DNA from: Primulina eburnea
Lineage: Eukaryota; Streptophyta; Magnoliopsida; Lamiales; Gesneriaceae
Direction of reading: 5' to 3'
DNA: 64,000 nt
Assembly: GCF_022965805.1 (NCBI RefSeq)
Contig: NC_133102.1
Location: 8,502,885 to 8,566,884 of the forward strand
The position numbers and the translations under genes were made by a program. How positions within the stretch are numbered: position 1 is the first letter of the stretch; each line of letters opens with the position of its first letter. Below, piece after piece: positions 22,657 to 34,465 of this stretch. Under the pieces are notes generated by a model, which did not search any database, had not been told where the DNA came from, and saw only the letters and a program-made list of their open reading frames with translations.

Positions 22657-23557
22657 ATACCGCCTCGGAGATTTCCAGAAAGGGGTAGTACTTCAACTGA
22701 ACAGATATATGCATCAGAAACTCAGATAGAAGCCAAGATGAGGGAATTTCAGTTATTACAACTGCCGATTCTGAGTGGTACCGAGACATCTGAAGATTGT
22801 CAGAACTGGTTTGATGATATAGAAATCTTGTTCGATTTACTTGATTGTACAGATGAACTAGAGAGTTAAAATGGTACCTTATCAGTTACGAGAAGTCGCC
22901 AGGAGTTGGTGGATTACCAGTAGAAGAATGTGGGAACAGAGAGGTACAGTGATTTCGTGGGAAATAGTCAGAACTGAATTTTATCGACGATTTTTCTCAG
23001 CCTCGTACCGAGAGGACAAGAAAGCAGAGTTTGAGAATTTGAGTCAAGATCAGTTGAATATTGATGAATATACCGCCAAATTCTCTACTCTACTGCATTT
23101 TGCTCCTCATTTAGCTGGAAATGATGAAGCTATAGTAAATCAGTTCATCAGAGGGTTGAATTCGGAGGTAGTTGCATTTATGAATTTGCAGCGACCTTAC
23201 CATTTTGCTGACATCTTGAATAGCGCGAAGAGAGCTGAGGCGAGTCTGATTAGACAGCTAGGGAGGTTGTGTGTGAAACAACCCCAGACACAGCAATCCC
23301 CTCTCCGATTTGATCGAGGCAGTACGAGTGGAAAGCAAGATTTGCTGAAAGCTCGGAAGAAACCATTCAAAAAACTAGAAAGCGGTTCATATAGCTCCAG
23401 CGTTTCTGGTCCAAGCCATACTGGAGTGTATTGCAGGAGTTGCGGAGGGAGACATCCCACCGAGCAATGACAGGGAGTGACTGGCAGATGCAATATTTGT
23501 GGACAGTCGGGACACTTTGCTAAAGTGTGTCCCCAGAAGCGTTCCCGAAGATTGTAG
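22657..23557 (+). pseudogene. Gag of the Tekay/Del-like element (frameshift and stop)
   Basis: The frame begins ATA-CCG-CCT-CGG where related gag genes often have ATG-CCG-CC, so the start codon may have mutated. The first part (WFDDIEILFDLLDC) runs into TAA near 22867. In the next frame the core continues from 22871: VARSWWITSRRMW, FYRRFFSASYREDKKAEF, DEYTAKFSTLLHFAPH, QFIRGLNSEVVAFM. A TGA at 23468-23470 splits the first Cys/His motif from the CCHC knuckle CNICGQSGHFAKVC, and the frame ends at TAG 23555-23557. The protein cannot be made whole, yet the flanking LTRs are nearly identical. Confidence 0.85.
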
Positions 23558-25288
23558 GGAACATAGTTCAATTGAAAACACAGATCCAGAATTCATAACA
23601 GGTACTATTCTTTATGATTCTATTGCATATGTATTGATATATACTAATGCATTTGTTAAGAATATCTTTGACTGAGTTGCATGGAAATATGCTGTATCTG
23701 TTGGATTTGTATGTACTGTAGTATTGACGTCCTTGCTTGTTGATGAAATATTGATATCAGAGATTTCTGTATATATTGTATACTACAGTAAGATGAGAAT
23801 GAAATCAAGATAGATTATTATGTACTTGTGTTTTCTGATTTGAACGCATTATTGATATGTATATGCTGAACAAGTACAGACATATTATAGAATTTTTTCA
23901 GAAATGGTAAGAGTTAGATCAGAGATGACTGATCAGTGGAGATACCACGATAAGGATTCTAGATTTAGAATTCCTTTGATATCTGTATTGTATATGACTC
24001 GATTAATACAGAAAGGAACAGATTGTATCCCTATGTATTTAGTAGATCTACTGAAATCGAGCCTAGCATTGGCAGATTTGCCAGTGATATATGAGTGGGC
24101 TGATATTTGCCTAGATGAGATTTCAGATTTATGTGATCTCAAAAAGATAGACTTCAGAATTGAATGGGGATTAGGTATGGTTTGTATGTTAGATTTAGTA
24201 CAGAATGATATTGAATATACAGAATAATAAATACCGAATTGAAAGAGTTGAATATCTGGAGATGGTAGTGAATATTCTGAGAATTAGAATTATTGTATAC
24301 AGAAATTATTCAGATAAGAATTCCGCTGGAAACAGATTGTATTCAGAGTAGGTGATATCTGAAATTAGTATACAGATTGATTTTGACACAGTTGCGGTTA
24401 TGATCAGTGACTGAAAGATATGGAGATCAGAAATGTCAGAAATGTCATAAATGTAGTTTGTCTGATTTGGCAGATTATTTTATTCGACTGTTGCTTTATA
24501 TCTGCTGAGTATTGTTATTGTTCTAAATCAGTATTTGAGACATCTTATATTGTTTTGGGGAGCATATTTTATTTGCAGATAAGATATAGCAGTTGATCAG
24601 AATGACATGAAGATATTTACCAGAAATCATTGTTTTATGAGTTCATTGAACTCACTAGATCTGTATAGGTTACTGATATTTTGTATCTGATTTGTTATTA
24701 CTGTTGTTTTGAATCCGTATATGATACAGATTGTTGTGAACCGTTGAGAATATATACAGTTCAATTGTATCAGAGTTGTTTTCGAAAGGTACAACTATTC
24801 AGAAATGTGATCAGAATGTTCAGAACTTGATTTCGACAATCAGAATAGTGTATCGATCAGAGTAACAGATATATGATTCTGTGTTTTGTATTAGGATTGA
24901 TTATCTTGTGATATCAGAATGTTTCAGTATTGTATAACAGAATTGATATTGGTAGTCAGAGCTGAATATCAGGTAGGTAATTTTTTTTTTTTTACTTTTT
25001 ATGTTATTAACTGATTTGTTTATATCAGTAGTTCGAAGTTGAAATCACAGATAATGTCAGAAATGCGCTGTAGTGACTTCAGTTGTCATGTTTGTGACTG
25101 AGAATGTATGATATTCGAACAGACAGTTTTGATATAAACAGATTTAGCCAGTTGTGACAGATTTGTACTGAAATTTTGGCAGAAATTGTACTGAATTGTA
25201 CGAATTGTCAACAAATGAAGACAGAAATCAGAAGATTATTACAGATGTGTATATTTCTGAATAGAAATGGGAGATGCATTTCTATGGC
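23558..25288 (+). pseudogene. Decayed pol remnant of the Tekay/Del-like element
   Basis: No long open frame. A 107-residue frame at 23904-24227 still resembles the segment just before reverse transcriptase in Ty3/gypsy pol (an EWxD...DEI...LKKIDFRIE stretch with most invariant residues lost). RT and RNase H catalytic boxes are not recognisable. The DNA is AT-rich with many CAGA tetramers. A (T)12 run starts near 24980. Confidence 0.6.
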
Positions 25289-25954
25289 GTTCGTAATGAA
25301 ATTACCGCCATTTTCTCCAGATTGAATTATGATATGATTGTGATTGACAGATTAGTCAATCTATATCTATTAGTTTGTACAAGATGTCGGACAAACAGGT
25401 ACCAGATGACAAAGATCGTTGTCATAGAAATGGTCAGATGGAACAAAATGTTTAAGTAGATTATATCAAATTGTGATTGTACTTGATTGTGTACTTGTGG
25501 CAGAATATACCATAAGTTTTCTCATATATGATCTACCGACTGACAGTTAGTCAGAGGGTACTATCCAGATATTGGAAGATATTCCAGGAGCTGCAGTGCT
25601 GGATGCTAGCACTGACTGATAGGACATATGGTCGCTGGGTTATTGTATTCAGATTATCAGATGAATAGTGAGATAGTTACAAATGACATATTGTACAGTG
25701 AGTACTGCAGATTTCCTTGGTATAAGGATAATATCTCGGAGATACCTGAGATAAGATCTGATACGGTCAAAGAGGTGACAAAGAAAATGTAGCTAATTCA
25801 GAAAAGAATGAAGATAGTTCAGACCAGACAGACTTCATATGCCGACGTCGGATGGTGACGATTGGTATTCGACACTGAAGATTGAATACACCCTTGACTG
25901 GGATAAACAGACTTGATAACAACTGATAATAATGAGTTGTTATGAACTGTAGTT

Positions 25955-25992
<38 letters not shown>

Positions 25993-26190
25993 GGATGTTG
26001 TATAGCCAATATTGCGAGATTGATTTTATCAGAGTTATTGTGGAAGCCAGAATCTGATATGGGATTAAGATTTCAGAATGATTTCATAGAGATAAGTTTC
26101 TGATTTAAACTCTATATACATTTCTTCTAATATATCTGAATTGATTAATTACGAGTTCGAGGACGAACTCAGATCTAAGAGGGGGAGAAA
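25274..26190 (+). pseudogene. Decayed integrase and 3' internal end of the complete Tekay/Del-like copy
   Basis: A frame at 25274-25459 keeps the outline of an integrase core (IVIDRLVN for the usual VIVDRLTK, then IVVIEMVRW), but the catalytic acids cannot be placed with confidence. The stretch from 25287 is duplicated at 19425-20301. The main length difference is a (TA) microsatellite at about 25955-25991, which is short at 20090-20102. It ends in the polypurine tract at 26179-26190. Confidence 0.65.
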
Positions 26191-28226
26191 TGTAATGCCC
26201 GAAATTTAATCATTATAATCAGACGTTGATTATTGACATGATTAAGGTTACAAGAACTCAAATGACGAGGCCGGGCGTCGTGGCATGGTTAGCCAAGAAT
26301 TTGGACAGAACCTTCGGCGCTCGAGCGGTAGAAAAAGACCGCCCGAGCGCCAATGCATCGCAAATTGATCTTTGGACAGAACGTGTGGCGCCCGAGCGGT
26401 AGAAAATGACCGCTCGAGCGCCAGGGAATTGTAAGATAAGTAACCGGACAGAAGGTTCGGCGCCCGGGCTGGTAACTCTTGACCGCCCGAGCGCCACCTG
26501 GAAATCATGAAGTGCGCCACTTGCTTTCATGCATGTCATGGATGTATATATACATATATATACACATGCAAATCCTTCAGAATATTCAGAAGAGAATCGA
26601 AAAATTGGGGAAAGGCTTTGTTCTTGAGTTTTGGAAATTAAGTACGAGAAATCCGTCCGTCAGATTTTGAATCTGACTTCGGTACCGTATTTCTAGCAAC
26701 GACAGCTACAACTAGACGTAAGTTTTGTTACGTTTAGACATGATTTGAATTTAAGATGTTGCCAGAATTGAATATGATTCAGATATGGTATTTCTACTGC
26801 CGTAGATATTATATAATTGAAGTCAGATTAAAGAACAGACTGGTTATGTAATTGTTATGATTTTCGAAAGATATTGACCGAGATTCTATATCAGAATTGT
26901 GTTAATATTCAGATTATAAATTGTAGTGACACAAATTATGGGTTCGAGAATTATATTTGTGATGTTCAGATTGACGGGGTTATTCAGATTGTATCGTTAT
27001 GCCGTCGAAACATCAGTTGATTTAGACTGTTCAGATTCAGATTTGATTTAGATTGTATTTTGTTCAGACATTGATCAGATTATATACTGAATTGAGTATT
27101 GATCAGAACAGATTGTGAATTGAATTACACATTGATACAGTGTATTTGATATTGTCATTTCAGACTTGATATGGACAGATTCGACTTCGAGACTTCGTCT
27201 TCGTCAGATCAGGACGACAAAGGTATAATTCATGTGATATTTGGGAAGATATAACTCAAATCAGATCTTATTTGAGTTTCCCAACTAAATCACATACTAG
27301 ACTTATTGTTTATCTTTTGATATGATTATGATTTGTTTATAGAATTGTATTCGAATCTTTTGAGATAATTATGCATTGTTTATAGATGGTTATGCATTGC
27401 ATTTGAGATAGGAAAGTTTGACAGAAACATTCAGACTTTTAGACTGTTCGGTGTATCGTTACATAGGAGCAGACATCGTCCTATTGTAGATTATTCGATA
27501 CAGATATGACCGAAGTCTAGGAATAAGACGTACGTCACCCCGATTGGGAGGGTAGGTGACAGACAGTGACGTCTTATTCACCTCGGGATCCCTAGAGTTA
27601 TAGTTGAGTCGAGTCCAGACATGATTTGACTAGAACTGCATGTGTTTATAGATGTGGTTTCATAGACTATGAAACCCATGTTTATTACTTTCAGTTATGA
27701 TAGCATGTTTATATGATTTGATTTAAATTGAATGTTTATCTGAATTGAGTTGCATGCTTATGTTGATTTGATTTCATAGATTATGAAATCTATTATTTTT
27801 GAATATGTTTATGATAGCATGTTTTATGATTTAAATTGTTTCTATACATGTTTACCATGTTTTATACTGGGATTTATTCTCACCGGAGTTATCCGGCTGT
27901 TGTCTTGTTTTGTATGTGTACATGACAACAGGTGGGGCTGAATCAGGGTCAAGAAGACGATAAGAGAAGACGAGTTAGCGTGGTGATTCCGGACTTACTG
28001 TAGATTTGGTTTATTACTTGAACTTAGTAATCGAACCTTAGACTTAGATTGTACATTATTGTACCTTTATACTGAAATGTAGTTTTATACATATATGTAT
28101 ATCGTGTAGATGCCATTACCTTCCGCACTTTATTTTAAAAAGAAAAATTTTTAGACCCTGTTTATCTTAATTGATAATTAAATCCCAACGATGATTAAGA
28201 AGATGATTAGCGTCCGGGTCCCCACA
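26191..28226 (+). repeat. LTR B of the Tekay/Del-like element
   Basis: 2036 bp with the same termini as LTR A. Its right flank is Athila-2 LTR sequence from 28227. The hairpin array is at 26316-26495. Confidence 0.88.
26316..26495 (+). repeat. GC hairpin array in LTR B (3 units)
   Basis: Units near 26316, 26387 and 26459. The second reads GGCGCCCGAGCGG, loop TAGAAAATGA, CCGCTCGAGCGCC. These are less mutated than in LTR A. Confidence 0.88.
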
Positions 28227-29354
28227 CCTCGTTAATTAATTAATTCGTTCGATAGTGATTATATGCTTCCGACAAGATTTCCTATTCAATTGAACACACT
28301 CTCTCGAGCTATGCCAAATTAATTCAACTCAATGAAGTAATTAAATGTCTTTAATTATTTATCAAGAGTGAATCGCATTTCGATTTATGAAATCCCCTAG
28401 TTTTCGACCCTAAGGACTATAACTATCGGCGCGTATCCAATTTCATATGTCTATGTAAATTGTAGATCCGCGGATTATACTACTCGTTCCTATCACAAGT
28501 TATCCTCTCGAACTCACTCGCAATATAAAAACTGTTGTTAAAGTTAGCTACGCTCTAACAACACAATTAAACAATAGTATAATCATAATAACGCAACAAT
28601 CGAACAGAAATTAATTTAGTTCAAAGTTTGGGGTAGGCTCCCCTTAAATCCCAACAAATATTAAAGTTTAGCTACTAAAATTCATGATTGAAAATAACCA
28701 AAACAAAGTTTAGAAGATGAAAAACTAAATTAGAAATACGAGAATTGACGAAAAACGCGAAGAACGACGCCCGGAAAACTTCAAATCTTCAATCCAAGCG
28801 CGAAAGTCTCTCCCAAGCTTGTGGCGGCTGAAGAATCCAGTCTCAATATGTTCTGAATCATCCCCAAAATTCGTCCAATCCCCTTCCATATCAGCCATCT
28901 CTCCGAAATAAGGAAAAGAATCGGATGCAAAATCTTGCCAAAATTACGTGGCGCTCAGGCGGTAAAGAATTACCGCTCGAGCGCCACACTCTCTGTAAAA
29001 TACTTGGGGTATGCGACTTCTGGCGCTCGGGCGGTAGAAAAGTACCGCTCGAGCGCCACACTCTCTGTAATTTCTTCATTGTGGATCTCTTCAGCAACTC
29101 GCTTCTCGCGCCCGAGCGGTAGAAAATTACCGCTCGGGCGCCAACCTTTCTGTACACAATCTTGTTGGCTTAGCACTTGGCCCCGAGTTCCGTTTTTCCG
29201 GCCATTTTTCCTACAAATTCGTCACATCCAAGTGAGACATGATCACATGCAAATGTTTACTCTAAAATGAACAACATGTAAACGAAATGTACGCAAGCAC
29301 AATGCAAACACACGCAAATTAATGCAATAAAACACGTAAAAATCACACATATCA
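28227..29354 (-). repeat. Truncated 5' LTR of Athila-2
   Basis: Aligns with the Athila-1 LTR from about 11141 to 12312 (shared blocks around TCGAGCTAT, ATCCCAACAAAT and ACACGTAAAAA) and ends ATATCA at 29354. Its inner part and the primer site are gone. It carries three hairpins of the same subtype as the internal array of Athila-2, which ties it to that element. Confidence 0.75.
28950..29142 (-). repeat. GC hairpin array in Athila-2 LTR (3 units)
   Basis: Units near 28950, 29022 and 29107. Unit 2 is GGCGCTCGGGCGGTAG, short loop, TACCGCTCGAGCGCC. In the sense direction the spacer reads ACAGAGAGTGTGGCGC, which matches GGACAGAACGTGTGGCGC in the Tekay-like LTRs. Confidence 0.88.
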
Positions 29355-29365
29355 TTCAGTCATAA

Positions 29366-30330
29366 AACAATAATGGACGTTGCAGCAGAGCTCAAAGCCA
29401 AAACATTCCAGAATGGCTGTCGGAAAGTACAGACATATTTCGAGAAACAGATTCAAATTGCAACGAACATATTTGATGAGTCTTGGTGTATAGTCTCATA
29501 GCCTCTATAAATAACATACCAAGATCATCAATATATAAGCGTGTGGAAAAATATATAATGTGAAAATCAACAGAGAAGGGAAAGCTCAATGCATATCAGC
29601 TTACAATAAGCAATCGGCCCAGATTTGAGGGAACACTTCAAAGTGTTATCAGCTTAGATTAGTAGCACAATTCCCTCAGTGTGTGAAAACATTTTCGTAT
29701 TGTATTCATAGATCAATTCTCACACACGCACACACAAACACTCACATACATACAGAAGATATAGCGTATAGGATAGCTGAGTGAGTCTTTCACAAAAACA
29801 ATAAACTTGTGTATGTAATCTTTGACACATAGACGTTAAACAAATGTTGGATGGAAGGTGTTGCCTTCAGTCTGTGCTAGGAGTTCAGTTAGGCAGTAGT
29901 GTAAGTCCTAATCTGAGTGGATTTGTACAAGGTGTTGTATAAATCAAAGTCTTCTAGTGGAACTTACCCGAGGTGGTAGAAGGGGTGACATAAGAGCAGT
30001 TGAAGTCTCCGAACATTCATAAACATATCTTGTGTACCTAACTATTTAACTATTATTTTCAAATTTATTTGATCAGTATGAGCTGTTATCAGTTCAGTTT
30101 TCATCATAACTGAATTAATATATGCAAGAAATGCTCCCCCTTATATAAGTTAATCAGTTTACACAAGGTAAAAGGCTTTCAATCTAGTTAGCTTTCTTAA
30201 CGAAGGATTATTTCGAGTATTTTCCACTTGGTTTAAAGCCAAACTCGATCTAATTCATCGGTGTTTATATTATTAGAACACGAACTATTGCACCTCATTG
30301 AGAATATTGTGTTTGAAGCACCCTCGTATG
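29366..30330 (+). repeat. Inverted, diverged fragment of the Copia-type LTR
   Basis: It matches, in opposite orientation, the LTRs at 30620-32052 and 33020-34465. For example, TGGACGTTGCAGCAGAG is the complement of their GCTGCAACGTCCA region, and the CGAAGGATTATTTCGAG block near 30195 is the complement of their inner end. A CTATAAATAA motif near 29502 is in position for a promoter. Ends are ragged and no duplication was found. Confidence 0.6.
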
Positions 30331-30430
30331 TGTCAAAACCGATCCATCAATAATTTATATAATAAAACATTTATTATAAAAACATATTACAAATACGCAA
30401 AATTTATTATTCAAACAGATTTTAAACATG

Positions 30431-30619
30431 ATGTCTCTTAATAAATGTTTGTAAGATGCCAAGCCAATTTAGCCCCTTTTGATTTTGAAATTATTTATAA
30501 GAAAGGTGAAGATAATCACTTACCAGATTTTTTAATTCGTGAATATTTATCTTAATTACATAGATGAGATTACGAGGTCGCAGTGATTCTTCTTATAGAG
30601 GAAGAGGTGGTAGGGAAAT
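30431..30619 (+). pseudogene. Endogenous caulimovirid fragment: RNase H end and start of next ORF
   Basis: The first 125 bp encode, with stops, the last part of a caulimovirid-type RNase H, including the LPDFL...REY ending typical of that family. A new frame opens at 30563 with an Arg/Gly-rich start and is cut at 30619 by the Copia-type element. It resumes at 34466. This is an old, inactive copy integrated in the genome. Confidence 0.65.
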
Positions 30620-32052
30620 TGAAGGATCATTTGCAGAGCACCTTGAGGTGCTTCAAACAAAATATTCTCCAAGAGCTACAATAGTTCGTATTCTAAGAAT
30701 GTATATACCGATAAAAATTAGATCGAGTTTGGTATAGAACCAAACGGAAAACACTCGAAATAATCCTTCGTTAAGAAACACTGATATATTTGTATATCTT
30801 GTGTAACTGAATAACCAAAAAAGGCTATATTAATTTTTGCATTCATCAGTTCAATTATGGTGAGAACTGAACCGACGGATGCTCTAACTAGTTAAATCGG
30901 TTTGAAAACAATAGCTAAACAATTAAATACACAATATATGTTTATGGATGTTCGGAGACTTCAATTGCCCCTACGTCACCCCTTCTATCACCTTGGGTAG
31001 GATTCACTAGAAGACTTTGATTTATACAACTCTTTGTACAAACTCACTCAACTTAAGACTTACCCACTACCTAATTGAACTCCTAGACTCGACTGAAGAC
31101 AACACCTTTCTGTCAATACTTCTTTAACGTCTATGTGAGAAAGACTACGTTCAAAAGTTTATTGTCTTTGTGCAAGACTATATTTGAGTGATGGTGTGTG
31201 TGTGAGAGAGAGAACTGATCTCTGAAATCTACCCGAAAGTGTTCTCACACACTGAGAGAAATATGCTTCTAAACTAAACTGATAACACGTTTAAGTGTTC
31301 CCTTTGGGCTGATTGCTTCTTATAAGCTGATAAGTAAATAAGCGTGCCCTTTATTTTGTTCTACACACACTCTAGTATGTGCTCTCTCTCGTTGTTCTTG
31401 CTGATGGTCATGAGCTTGTATATATAGAGGCATTGAGACCGTACTTTAAGACTCATCACATGTGATCGTTGCAGCTTTGAATGCGTTCCTTGGTATATGT
31501 GTGTTGACTTTTCTGACGTGTCTTCAGGAATCTGTCGGCTTTAATCTTTGATGCAACGTCCATTATTGTACATTTGATCGTACAGATATTTGTATCTTTG
31601 TGCGTAGCTGGAATCCAATAAAATAAGCTTGTCTTGATATGCAACTGAATGACTCCTAACTGATGTTTCTAACTGGTCTTTTGAACTGATCTTCAGTTGG
31701 GCTGATGAAATCAGTTGACTCGTCAGTTGAACTGATTTCACTCTTTCAGTTGAACTGGTCAACTGGGTTCTTCATCAGATGAACTATTCATCAGCTGACC
31801 GGGCTTCTAAAGATCTCCTGCTGAACTACCTATCAGCTGGTCAATCACTTGAAATGTTCTTTAATATGTCAGTTGAACTAATTCAATTTGGTCGATCAGT
31901 TGATGTTTTCTGTTTACGTCTCGATAGCTTCAGTTTTACCTTGCTTAACTGATCAGTTCCAGCTACCTGCGCACTAAAGTAAATCATTAGAGACAAAATA
32001 GCAAGTTTTGTTTACATCAAAATTAAGATTGCGAACACGAAATGTTTCAACA
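30620..32052 (-). repeat. 3' LTR of the Copia-type element
   Basis: 1433 bp. Its distal half contains many CAGTTGAACTG-like near-palindromes (around 31680-31930). Confidence 0.75.
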
Positions 32053-33019
32053 ATCTCCCTCTTTTTAATGATTGCAAAACTTGAACAATTAAAGACAAAA
32101 AAAAATTCTCCCCTTTGAGAGAATTAAAGAAATAAAGAAAAGTTTTGCAAGAAAAAATTTTCAGTTCGAGGAATAGCAGAAAGAAACGCTTCCCCTCAAC
32201 AACTGAATGAAATAATTTGAAAACAGTTTTTCAGTTCGAAAGATAGCAAATTTAAAATTAGTTTTAAAGAATAGCTCCAACTTAAGAACTGAATCAAAAA
32301 CTCCCCCTCAAAAATATATTCATTTACGAGATTAATGAAGTTTTAGTATCAGTCAAGCACTTTAGGCAACAAGTTTTAAGATAGCAGTTCAGTTATGTGA
32401 AGGCAAACTAGATGAAAAAGATGTTTATTTAATCAAATAAGCGTCCCTTATATTATATTTTAACACACATCAACAAATTTAAGGGAATTTGCTACTCCAC
32501 TAGCAGACTTTAAATAATATCAAACATCAGTTAGTTTACACATAATAGAACTAAATATACTAACAACTGGTCGCCTTGAATGCTTTGACTGCTGCAAAGA
32601 TTTTGGAGTTTCTTTTGCCAGAAGATCAGCTAATTTGTCTTGGACTTGATCTCTATGCTGGCTAACTAGTCGATCTAACTCAAACTGGACTCAACTGGTG
32701 CTGAACCGCATCGATCATGTATATTTGATCTGATATGGAAATGAGGCGGCGACACTTCTGATTATTAAGTTCCACTTAGCTCATCAGTTTCAGCTGGTAG
32801 TTGGGTTTCGTCTGTTGATCAGTTGGACTAGTAGACTTGCAACTGAAATTTTGTCAGTTGAGCAGTTTAGTTGAACTCAAAACCCTGCAAGCTAATTAAA
32901 ACAACAAAGCTCTCCTTATAGCAAACGCATAAAATATTTAAGAGGATTTTGAAATCCATTTTAAAACATAGTTTAAAATATCAAATGTCCTTCTTAGAAT
33001 AACTAGCTCTGATACCAAT

Positions 33020-34465
33020 TGAATGATCGTTTGCAGAGCACCTTGAGGTGCTTAAAACAAAATATCTCCAAGAGCTACAAAAGCTCGTGCTCTAAGAATG
33101 TATACACCGATGAATTAGATCGAGTTTGGTACAGAACCAAGCGGAAAACACTCGAAATAATCTTTCGTTAAGTAACACTGATATATTTGTATATCCTGTG
33201 TAACTGAATAACCAAAAAATGTTAGATTTGTTTTTGCATTCATCAGTTCATTTATGGTGAGAACTGAACCAATGGATGTTCTAACTACTTAAATCAGTTT
33301 GAAAACAATAGCTAAACAGTTAAATACACAAGATATGTTTATGAATGTTCGGAGACTTCAATTGCTCCTATGTCACCCCTTTCTACCGCCTCGGGTAGGA
33401 TTCACTATAAGACTTTGATTTATACAACTCTTTGTACAAACCCACTCAGCTAAGGACTTACCCACTGCCTAACTGAACTCCTAGACTGGACTGAAGGCAG
33501 CACATTTCAGTCAATACTTCTTTAATGTCTATGTGAGAAAAACTACATACACAAGTTTATTTTCTTTGTTCAAGACTGTATTTGAGTGGTGGTGTGTGTG
33601 TGTGTGAGAACTGATCTCTGAAAGCTACCCGAAAGTGTTCTCTCACACTGAGGGAAGAATATGTTTCTAAACTCAGCTGATAATACGTTTAAGTGTTCCC
33701 TCTCGGCTTATTGCTTCTTGTAAGCTGATATGTAAATAAGCGTGCCCTTTATTTTGTTCTACACACACTCTAGTATGTGCTCTCTCTTGTTGTTCTTGCT
33801 GATGGTCATGAGCTTGTATTTATAGAGGCATTGTGACCGTACTTCAAGACTCATCACATGTGATCATTGCAACTTTGAATGCATTCCTTGGTATATGTGT
33901 GTTTACTTTTCTGACGTGCCTTCAGGAATCTCACGGCTTTAATCTTTGCTGCAACGTCCATTATTGTACCTTTGATCGTACAGATATTTGTATCTTTGTT
34001 CGTAGATGGAATCCACTAAGATAAGCTTGTCTTGATCTGCAACTGAATTACTCCGAACTGATATTCCTAAATGATCTTCTGAACTGATCTTCAGTTGGGC
34101 TGGTGAAATCGGTTGACTCGTCAGTTGAACTGATTTCACTCTTTCAATTGAACTGATCAGCTGGGTTTTTCATCATTTGAACTCTTCATCAGCTGGTCGG
34201 GCTTCTGAAGGTCTTCTGCTGAACTACCTATCAGCTGGTCAATCAGTTGAACTGTTCTTTAATATGTCAGTTGAACTGATCCAATTTGGTCGATCAGTTG
34301 GTGTTTTCAGTTTACGTCTCGATAGCTTCTGTTTTATCTCTCTTAACTGATTAGTTCGAAGCCTGATCAGTTCCAGCTACCTGCGACTAAAGTAAATCAT
34401 TAGAGACAAAATAGCGAGTTTTGTTCACATCAAAGTTAAGATTGCGAACATGAAATGTTCCAACA
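33020..34465 (-). repeat. 5' LTR of the Copia-type element
   Basis: 1446 bp, next to the primer site. It differs from the other LTR by scattered substitutions and small indels. Confidence 0.75.

Larger units (their letters stand above)
19425..28226 (+). mobile_element. Tekay/Del-like composite: partial internal, LTR, internal, LTR
   Basis: The order is 3' internal fragment, LTR A, primer site, broken gag, decayed pol, polypurine tract, LTR B. This is what remains when a tandem array sharing LTRs loses its first LTR. The left junction (19424/19425) is in Athila-2 gag; the right junction (28226/28227) is in the Athila-2 LTR. The segment between those two Athila positions (rest of gag, leader, primer site and about 320 bp of LTR) is missing, so insertion was followed by a deletion. 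A chimeric assembly join is the main alternative. Confidence 0.75.
30620..34465 (-). mobile_element. Copia-type LTR element with non-coding interior
   Basis: Two LTRs in direct orientation (30620-32052 and 33020-34465) flank 967 bp of interior with no open frame. On minus the LTRs start TGTTG(A/G)AAC and end ATTCA. A primer site TGGTATCAGAGC lies at 33006-33017 and a purine tract AAAAAGAGGGAGAT precedes the 3' LTR at 32053-32066. The flanks GAAAT (30615-30619) and GAAAG (34466-34470) look like a 5-bp duplication with one change. Many differences between the LTRs show it is old. I call it Copia-type from the TGTTGGAAC start and primer context alone, since no coding domain remains. Confidence 0.75.

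Noticed and set aside
23904..24227. 107-residue frame as a stand-alone gene
   Set aside because: Its outline fits the segment before RT in a decayed gypsy pol, with no start context or neighbours of its own.
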